Made by a program: the position numbers and the translations under genes
Assembly: GCF_000691225.1 (NCBI RefSeq)
Contig: NZ_JMSZ01000016.1
Location: 682,001-746,000, forward strand
Source: Nitrincola lacisaponensis
GTDB taxonomy: Bacteria; Pseudomonadota; Gammaproteobacteria; Pseudomonadales; Balneatricaceae
Direction of reading: 5' to 3'
Length of the DNA: 64,000 nt
The notes under the pieces: generated by a model
Databases searched by the model: none
What the model saw: the letters and a program-made list of their open reading frames with translations, nothing else
Told to the model about the DNA's origin: nothing
Part shown: positions 44,425 to 52,400 of the stretch, piece by piece
Numbering within the stretch: position 1 is the first letter of the stretch
Layout of the letters: each line of letters begins with the position of its first letter

Positions 44425-46269
44425 ATGCAATCACCCGAATGGACAACGGAACTCATTATTATTGCTTGTGTTGCTGGCCTAGTGCTCGCTGCACTGGGCT
44501 ATTTATTGGCGATGGTCTTGTTGGGCCGCAAGAACACCGAGCTGAGTAGCCAGCTTCAGCAAGCGCTGGCATCTGCCAATGCGCAAAGCCAGCAACAACT
44601 GGATGAAATCAAGCAACTCAGCGCCACCGTGCATGCAAAAGAACTTGCAGAAAGCAAGCTGCAAACCCAGCTCGATAATGTGGAAGCTGTCGGACAAAGT
44701 ACAGAGCAACGCCTAAACCACACACTGGCTGAACAAAAGGCGGAGTTAGAAGCCACTAAACGCACCCTCGACGAGTTGCGTCAGCAGCATAGAACCACAG
44801 AAAACGAGTTAAAAACCACGCAAGCGGAGAAGCGCTCGTTTGAGGAGAAAACCGAGAGCCTGAACGAACGCTTAGAGAACACAGAGCAATCCTTGCTGCG
44901 CGAGCGTGCATCAGTCAGCGACCTCAAAGATAAGTTGGCGCACGAGGGCAAAAAGTCAGAGTCGCTCGAAAGTAAGCTGGAAGAAGTGCGCAACCAGTTA
45001 CAAGAGACAAAAACATCACTAGAAGCCGAAAAACAGCGCCTTGAAGCTTTACAAAACACGCATCAAGCGCTGGTGAAAACCCATACCCAGCTTAAAACCG
45101 AACTGGACGAGCGTGAAGCCAGTCATGCTCGTGAGCTCGCTAATTTTGAGAAGCAAAAGAACAGCCTAGCGGAGCACTTCAAAGTGCTGTCGAATGAGAT
45201 TCTGGAAGCAAAATCCAAGTCACTTCAAGAAAGCAGCAAGCTCACGCTCAGCTCAGTCATGAGCCCATTCCAGCAATCCATTGATAGCTTCAAAAAAGAA
45301 GTGCAAGAAATTCACCACCGCGAAACCAGTCAGCAGGGTGAACTGCGCAAAGAGCTTGAATCTCTGAAAGAGCTGAATCAAAAAATCACCACGGAAGCCC
45401 ACGAACTTTCAACCGCCTTACGCGGCCAGAAAAAACTGCAAGGCAACTGGGGTGAACTCGTACTGGAAAACGTCCTCGACCGCTCGGGTTTGCAACTGGG
45501 TAAAGACTACAAACGCGAAGTCAGCTTTACCACTGAAGAAGGTCGCCAGCGCCCCGATGCCGTTGTGTACTTGCCACAGGGTAAGCACCTGATCATTGAT
45601 GCCAAGGTGTCACTCAATGCCTACACCCGCTTCGTGAATGCCGAAGCCGAGCTTGAGCGCAGCCAAGCACTGAAAGAGCATGTTCAGGCCGTGGGTAGCC
45701 GTATTAAAGAGCTAGCAGACCGCGACTACTACAAGCTACCCGGCTTGAACTCACCCGAAATGGTGTTTATGTTCATCCCTATCGAATCCGCCTTTGTCGA
45801 GGCGCTTAAAGCCGACGAAACCCTGTTCCAGCAAGCCATTGAAAACAACGTACTGGTGGCCACACCAACAACCCTGCTCACCAGCCTTAACATTGTGCGC
45901 CAGCTGTGGCGCTATGAGGACCAGAACAAGCACACCGCCGCGTTGGCCAGCCGAGCGGAAGGCGTGTTCAAAAAACTAAATGGTTTTCTAGCCAGCTTTG
46001 AAAAAATTAAAAAAGGCTTAGACAGCGCAACCAACGCGTATAGCACCGCAGAAGGTCAATTGATTAGCGGCAAAGGCAACCTAGTGAAGCAAGTCAGCGA
46101 CTTCAAAAAACTAGCTCCCGCCATTAAAGCGGAACTGCCCAGCTACTTTACCGACAAAGCCGACCTGGAAATCGACTTCATTGCGGCTGAAACACCCGAC
46201 ATCACAGAGCAAGACATCACGCTTATTACTGATAACAACCTGACCGAGACTGAGAACACAGCATGCTAA
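44425..46269 (+). CDS. rmuC: RmuC-family protein inside the hsd operon
   Basis: A 614-residue RmuC homologue. One membrane-spanning segment (residues about 10-33) is followed by a very long coiled coil (36 to about 290) and the RmuC nuclease-fold domain (about 300-560) with LRGQKKLQGNWGELVLE and the acidic/lysine pair in LIIDAKVSL. In E. coli RmuC limits recombination at inverted repeats. It starts two bases after the DUF1016 gene and overlaps hsdM by seven bases, so it is an integral operon member rather than a chance neighbour. Length is slightly above the E. coli protein because of the coiled coil. Confidence 0.9.
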   Translation: MQSPEWTTELIIIACVAGLVLAALGYLLAMVLLGRKNTELSSQLQQALASANAQSQQQLDEIKQLSATVHAKELAESKLQTQLDNVEAVGQSTEQRLNHTLAEQKAELEATKRTLDELRQQHRTTENELKTTQAEKRSFEEKTESLNERLENTEQSLLRERASVSDLKDKLAHEGKKSESLESKLEEVRNQLQETKTSLEAEKQRLEALQNTHQALVKTHTQLKTELDEREASHARELANFEKQKNSLAEHFKVLSNEILEAKSKSLQESSKLTLSSVMSPFQQSIDSFKKEVQEIHHRETSQQGELRKELESLKELNQKITTEAHELSTALRGQKKLQGNWGELVLENVLDRSGLQLGKDYKREVSFTTEEGRQRPDAVVYLPQGKHLIIDAKVSLNAYTRFVNAEAELERSQALKEHVQAVGSRIKELADRDYYKLPGLNSPEMVFMFIPIESAFVEALKADETLFQQAIENNVLVATPTTLLTSLNIVRQLWRYEDQNKHTAALASRAEGVFKKLNGFLASFEKIKKGLDSATNAYSTAEGQLISGKGNLVKQVSDFKKLAPAIKAELPSYFTDKADLEIDFIAAETPDITEQDITLITDNNLTETENTAC

Positions 46270-47906
46270 CCGGCAAAATACGTAACGATATCGACAAACT
46301 CTGGGAAAAATTCTGGACAGGCGGTATCACCAACCCCTTAACTGTGATCGAGCAGATCAGCTACCTCATGTTTGCTCGCATGCTCGACATGCAAGAAGAA
46401 ACCGCCGAGCGCAAAGCCAGCCGCACCGGTAAAGACTTCGACCGCTTGTTCCCCAACACCCCTGAAGGCCAGCTGCTGCGCTGGAAAAACTTTAAAAACC
46501 TCAGTGGCAAAGAACTGCACAGCCACCTGAAACAACAGGTATTTCCTTTCTTTGCTACCCTGGGCGAGATCTCCGAACAGAAAGACGGCTTGGGCGAAGA
46601 GGGCAGTGCCAAGCAAGCACTGGGGCACATTGGCGAATACATGCAAGACGCCGATCTGGAAATTAAAAACGAATCGGTACTGGTGAGTGCCATAGAAATG
46701 GTCGATGCTCTGCCATTGACCCAAAGCGACGTCAAAGGCGACATTTACGAATACCTGCTCAGTAAACTCACCACCGCAGGCATTAACGGCCAGTTCCGTA
46801 CTCCGCGCCACATCATCGATGCCATGATCGAGCTGATGGACCCGCAGCCAGACGAAATGGTTTGCGACCCTTCCTGTGGTACCGCCGGCTTTTTAGCCCG
46901 AACGATGGAATATTTGAACAAAAAATATTCCAGCGCACACGGCACCTTTACCGACGAAGACGGCAACATCCATTACAGTGGCGACCTGCTAGAGCCCTAC
47001 CGTGAGCACATCAGCACACAAATGTTTTGGGGCTTCGACTTCGACACCACCATGTTGCGCGTATCCAGCATGAACATGGCCCTGCATGGCGTCAACGGCG
47101 CGAATATCTTGTATCAAGACTCCTTGAGCAAATCGATAAAAGAAAACTTCCCCCAGCAGGAAGAAAACTTCTTCGATGTCATCCTCGCCAACCCACCGTT
47201 TAAAGGCAGTTTGGACGAAACCAACACCAACCCCGATGTGTTGGGCTTGGTGAAAACCAAAAAAACCGAGTTGCTGTTTGTCGCGCATATTCTGCGTTCG
47301 CTCAAACTCGGTGGCCGCGCCGCTGTGATCGTACCCGATGGTGTACTCTTCGGCTCATCCAAAGCGCACCAGCAGTTACGCCAAGAACTCATTGAAAACA
47401 ACCAGCTTGAAGGCATCGTCAGCCTGCCCAGCGGCGTATTCAAACCCTACGCCGGAGTGAGTACCGCCATCCTCATGTTCACCAAAGGTGGCAGCACCGA
47501 ACGCGTTTGGTTTTATGACTTACAAGCCGATGGCTATTCGCTAGACGACAAGCGCACACCACTCAAAGGCGACAACAGCAACGACCTGCCAGATGCCATC
47601 GCTCAGTGGAAGCAATACCGCAAGCTGGTTGAAAGCAATTTCGACTTTAATGCCCTTGGTGATGCCGCACAGGGAAGTGCTAATCCCGAAAATGCAGGAG
47701 CATATTTTCGGGACAAAACCCAAAAGGCGTTTGTGGTCGATGCTAAAGACATTGCCAGCAATAAATACGACCTCAGCATCAACCGCTATAAAGAAGTAGT
47801 GTACCAGCAGGAAGAATACGAAGACCCGAAAGTGATATTGCAACGGCTGAAAGGGCTGGAACAGGAGATTCTGGCGGATCTGGATGAGCTGGAGAAAATG
47901 TTGTGA
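46263..47906 (+). CDS. hsdM: Type I DNA methyltransferase M subunit
   Basis: N6-adenine methyltransferase subunit (547 residues) that modifies the recognition site and is needed for restriction. The N-terminal HsdM domain starts MLTGKIRNDIDKLWEKFW; the SAM site DPSCGTAGFLART lies near 201-213 and the catalytic motif IV NPPF near 309-312. It overlaps rmuC (7 bases) and hsdS (4 bases, GTGA), giving tight co-translation. Confidence 0.96.
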   Translation: MLTGKIRNDIDKLWEKFWTGGITNPLTVIEQISYLMFARMLDMQEETAERKASRTGKDFDRLFPNTPEGQLLRWKNFKNLSGKELHSHLKQQVFPFFATLGEISEQKDGLGEEGSAKQALGHIGEYMQDADLEIKNESVLVSAIEMVDALPLTQSDVKGDIYEYLLSKLTTAGINGQFRTPRHIIDAMIELMDPQPDEMVCDPSCGTAGFLARTMEYLNKKYSSAHGTFTDEDGNIHYSGDLLEPYREHISTQMFWGFDFDTTMLRVSSMNMALHGVNGANILYQDSLSKSIKENFPQQEENFFDVILANPPFKGSLDETNTNPDVLGLVKTKKTELLFVAHILRSLKLGGRAAVIVPDGVLFGSSKAHQQLRQELIENNQLEGIVSLPSGVFKPYAGVSTAILMFTKGGSTERVWFYDLQADGYSLDDKRTPLKGDNSNDLPDAIAQWKQYRKLVESNFDFNALGDAAQGSANPENAGAYFRDKTQKAFVVDAKDIASNKYDLSINRYKEVVYQQEEYEDPKVILQRLKGLEQEILADLDELEKML

Positions 47907-49072
47907 AGTGGCCGATGGTTAAAATTGGGGATGTGTCTGAAATACTATCGGGGAATGCATGGAAGTCTTCAGGATTTACACCGGATAAAGGTAGTCTGCT
48001 ACCTGTTATTAGGATTCAAAATGTCTCAAATCAAGAAACAGAATTTGTCTATTGGGGCGGTGATGTACTTGATAAGTACAGAATCGAAAATGGCGATTTG
48101 CTATTAAGTCTTTCGGGTAATGTCAAACTATGCCAATGGAAATTTGGTTCAGCTCTTTTGAATCAACGCGTTGTTAGATTGACTCCGTTGAAAATGTTGG
48201 ATAAGCGATATTTCTATTGGGCTTTGGATCGTGTTGTTCTACAGCTAGAAGCTTTGGCAAAGCATGCGGTTATTGCAAATGTGTCTGTTGCAGATTTAAA
48301 GTCGTTTGAAATCCCCCTCCCACCTCTGGCCGAACAAAAACGCATCGCCGCCATCCTCGACAAAGCCGACGCCATCCGCCGAAAACGCCAGCAAGCCATC
48401 CAGCTCGCCGACGACTTCCTCCGCGCCGTGTTTCTGGATATGTTTGGTGATCCTTCCATGCAAGGGTGGAAGTGGGCGACTGTAGAGGAGGTGGCTGACT
48501 TAGCCAAGGGAAGTATGAGAACAGGGCCATTCGGTAGTGATCTTAAGCACAGTGAATTTGTGGATTCAGGTGTGGCCGTGCTCGGTATAGATAATGCGGT
48601 TCAGAATCGATTTGTCTGGGGAAAAGAACGTTTTATTACCAATGAAAAGTATGAGAAGCTCAAACGCTATACGGTAAAAGCTGGGGATGTGATTATCACG
48701 ATAATGGGGACTTGTGGGCGATGTGCCGTTGTGCCCGATGACATTCCTTTGGCGGTTAATACAAAGCATCTTTGTTGTATAACATTGGATCGGAAAAAGT
48801 GTCTTCCTGAGTTTCTTCATTCTTATTTTTTAATGCATCCAACCTCTAAAGAGTATTTAGGAGTTAGGGTAAAAGGAGCAATCATGGATGGTTTGAATCT
48901 GGGAATGATTAAAGAGATGCCAATCCCTTTGGTACCGATAGACACCCAGATCAAATATGTTGAGATATCTAAATCAGTAAAGAGATCACTTGATAACTTA
49001 AATCTGGTGGGCCAAGAGAATTTAGACCTTTTTTCTTCTCTTAGCCAACAAGCCTTCCGGGGCGAGCTGTGA
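47903..49072 (+). CDS. hsdS: Type I restriction specificity subunit
   Basis: DNA-recognition subunit with two target recognition domains (about 1-135 and 185-340) separated by the conserved helix region LPPLAEQKRIAAILDKADAI, and a second conserved region at the end (LSQQAFRGEL). The start is GTG 47903, overlapping the hsdM stop. The two recognition domains are AT-rich, whereas the conserved spacer is GC-rich like hsdM, the usual sign of domain exchange. The recognition sequence cannot be predicted here. Confidence 0.93.
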   Translation: MKWPMVKIGDVSEILSGNAWKSSGFTPDKGSLLPVIRIQNVSNQETEFVYWGGDVLDKYRIENGDLLLSLSGNVKLCQWKFGSALLNQRVVRLTPLKMLDKRYFYWALDRVVLQLEALAKHAVIANVSVADLKSFEIPLPPLAEQKRIAAILDKADAIRRKRQQAIQLADDFLRAVFLDMFGDPSMQGWKWATVEEVADLAKGSMRTGPFGSDLKHSEFVDSGVAVLGIDNAVQNRFVWGKERFITNEKYEKLKRYTVKAGDVIITIMGTCGRCAVVPDDIPLAVNTKHLCCITLDRKKCLPEFLHSYFLMHPTSKEYLGVRVKGAIMDGLNLGMIKEMPIPLVPIDTQIKYVEISKSVKRSLDNLNLVGQENLDLFSSLSQQAFRGEL

Positions 49073-49172
49073 AAAACCAAAATACATTTACTCGCACATC
49101 CCTGTGCTCGGGGCTTCGCCTCAGCCTGCGGCTGTGCCCATGTGATCCGGTCATATAGATAAGGAAATCCCC

Positions 49173-49421
49173 ATGCACCTTAAGTCCGTCAAACTCACCC
49201 ATTTTCGAGGCTACCGCGCCACCACCGTCATTCCCATTGACGAAGCCATGACAGGAATCGTCGGTCGCAATGACGACGGCAAATCGACCATTCTCGAAGC
49301 TCTGGCGATCTTCTTTGGCAGCGGCGCTGTGATGGCGTATAAATACGGTAGGAAGGGCTTCAGCCTGGCTGTCGGCGTGGGGGTACTCATGACTTACTTA
49401 AAACTTTTGCCAAGAATTTGA
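49173..49421 (+). pseudogene. Truncated OLD/RecF-like ATPase N-terminus
   Basis: About 50 residues match the start of ATP-dependent OLD/RecF/SMC-type endonucleases: MHLKSVKLTHFRGYR, then the Walker A GRNDDGKSTILEAL at about 31-44. From about residue 50 the sequence is unrelated and the frame stops at 49421, whereas family members are 500-700 residues. The 3' part of the gene has been replaced by the helicase gene that starts 30 bases later. It is most likely dead. Confidence 0.7.
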
Positions 49422-49450
49422 ATTAATTTTACTCATTACAGGGACTATCC

Positions 49451-52400
49451 ATGAGCCACACAGACCAGTCTGCCGTTGCGATCAATGTTACCTTGCTGGA
49501 AAAAATCAACTTCGCCTGTCATCAGAGTGCGTTTTCGGTGCTGCGTGAGCTGATTATTTGCAATACGGGTGACGAGTGCGCGCTGGAGAACCTGGTTTTA
49601 CGCATGGAGTCGTCTCCTGCCTTTGTGGCGGAAAAAAGCTGGAAAATTGATCGACTGAGCGCCGGTTCTGAATTGATGGTCAAAGATCGTGATATTCAGC
49701 TGGATGGCGGGTTCTTGCTGGGTTTAACCGAGTCAATGAAAGGAACTGTGCGGTTTTCGCTGGTGCAGAACGGGGAGGTTCTTTGCGAGCGCACACTGCC
49801 AGTGGAATTGTTGGCGCATAACGAGTGGGGCGGCAATCAGTATATGCCGGAGTTGTTAGCGGCATTTTGTACCCCTAATGATCCGGCTGTCGATCGCTTA
49901 CTGGGCAAGGCCAGTCAGGTATTACGAAAGGCCGGTAAAACAGATTCAATTGATGGTTATCGCGGCGGTAACCGCCAGCGGGTATGGGAGTTGGCATCGG
50001 CTATTTATTCCGCCATAGTGCATCAGCAAATTGGCTACGCCTTACCGCCTTCCAGTTTTGAACATAATGGTCAGAAAATTCGCTCCCCCGGTGCCATAGA
50101 CGAAAGCAAGGTGGCCACTTGCCTGGATACCACTCTGCTGTTTGCTGCGGCGTTTGAACAGGCCGCTTTGAATCCGATTGTAGTGCTCACTGAAGGACAT
50201 GCCTTGGTGGGGCTGTGGTTAGAACCGGAAGATTTCAGCAGTGTGATGATCACTGATGCCGAGTTGCTCAGACAGCGGCTGGCCTTGAAAGAGCTGATTC
50301 TGATTGAAACGACATTAGCTACTCATCACCCATCAGTGCCTTTCTCGCAGGCTGTGCAGGCGGGTAATAAAACGGTTTCTCTGGATAACGATGAAAAATT
50401 TGTGGCCGCAGTGGATATTCGCAGAGCGCGTGACCACCGCATTAATCCGTTAGCACTGGTTGTTCAGCGTCGTAACGATACTTCCGGTGAGCTGGAAGAA
50501 TCGATTGAACCTGCGTTTGAAGAAGCGCCACTGTTGCCGTCGTTTTCGGTGCCATTCCACGATGATGAAATGCCGGACACTGCTGCAGGTAGACTGGAGC
50601 GTTGGCAAAGCAAACTGCTGGATTTATCGGCGCGAAACCCGTTGCTGAATCATCGGCCAGGAAAAAGCAGTTTGTCGTTTGTTCACGCTAATCCTGCGGA
50701 ACTGGAGGATATGCTGGCAGCCGGTGCCCGAATTACGATTTCGCCATTTCCAAAGCTGAACGGTGGTGATCAGGACGAAGAAATTTATAGCCAGCGCAGC
50801 GGTGACGATCTGAAAGAAAGTTACGCGCGCGATGCGCTGCAGAAAAAGCAGCTACTGGTTGATAGAAGCCCGGAGGAACTTGATAAATCGACCGTTGAGA
50901 TTTATCGAAAAGCGCAGACTTCGTTGAAGGAAGGTGGCTCGAATACCTTGTTTCTGGCGATTGGCTTTTTGCTGTGGAAGCAGAATGAAAAAGATTCTAA
51001 GCGTTATCGTGCTCCGCTGATTCTGCTGCCGGTGACGCTTGAGCGTAAATCCGTTCGCAGTGGTATTAAGATTGCTGCCAGCGATGATGAACCCAGATTC
51101 AATACAACGCTGCTGGAAATGCTGAAGAAGGACTTTGGTATTGAGTTGCGTGGTTTGCATGGGGCTTTACCCGAAGATGCCAGCGGCGTTGATGTTGAGG
51201 GTATATGGCATCAGGTGCGTCTGGCGATTAAAGATGTGCCGGGCTTTGAAGTGATTGAAGAGGTGGTGCTGGGACATTTTTCATTTGCCAAGTATTTGAT
51301 GTGGAAAGATCTGGTCGATCGTGCAGATGCTTTGCGTGAAAATCCGGTTGTTCGACATTTGCTTGATACCCCCAGAGAACCTTACGAAAGTGATATTCGT
51401 TTTGTGGATGCCGATCATATTGATCGTGATTATGCGCCGTCGGATTTGCTTACGCCGCTGCCTGCCGATTCTTCACAGATGGCGGCAGTAGCGACCGCTG
51501 ATCGTGGCAAGGATTTCGTTATTATCGGGCCGCCTGGCACGGGTAAAAGTCAGACCATCAGTAACCTGATTGCCCATATGTTGGGTAAAGGTAAAAAGGT
51601 GTTGTTTGTTTCAGAAAAAACGGCAGCACTGGAGGTGGTTCATCGCCGTCTGAAAGACATTGGTCTGGGTAATTTCTGTCTTGAGTTACATTCCAATAAG
51701 GCACGTAAAGCTGATGTTCTGGATCAGTTACGTTCTTCCTGGACTCAGGCTGGCAAGTCATCGGCAGAAGAATGGCAGAGCGAGGCTTTACGCCTGAAAT
51801 CGTTACGGGATCGGTTGAATACGCTGGTAAATAGCTTGCATCAGCGTTATGCCAATGGTCTTACCCCACATTACGCCATGGGCGTGAGCATTCGTGATAA
51901 AGACTTAGCCGCTAAAGCAGAGTTCAGTTGGAGCTCTGCCAACGTGCATACGCAGGATGATCTGAACCGATTGCGTGACGTGGCCGAAACGCTACAAATT
52001 CAGGCGCTGGCGATTGGTGATGTATGCCAGCATGAGTTGGCCTCGATTGATCATTCGGTTTGGACGCCGCAGTGGCAAGAGAGGCTGGTCGCGCAGGTGC
52101 AGCAGCTCGATCGCTCGGCAATTACTTTGGATAAGCGCTTTTCGGAGTTGCTGGCAGCATTAGGGCTTGATATCCGGGTTCGGGAATTTGAGCGTTTGTA
52201 TGCTTTAAGGGAGCTGGGTCAGGTATTGCTGGACTCTTACCGGCAATCTTCGTCTTTCGCTCTGGAGCCCGATGGGGTAGACCGTCTTGAGGCGATGGAA
52301 TCCGTCATCCGGTTGCTGAAGGATTATGTGAAAGCTCAGGCTGGCTTGAGCTGTCAGTACGCATCGCGTGCCTGGCAAAACCTCGATCCGATTCAATTGG

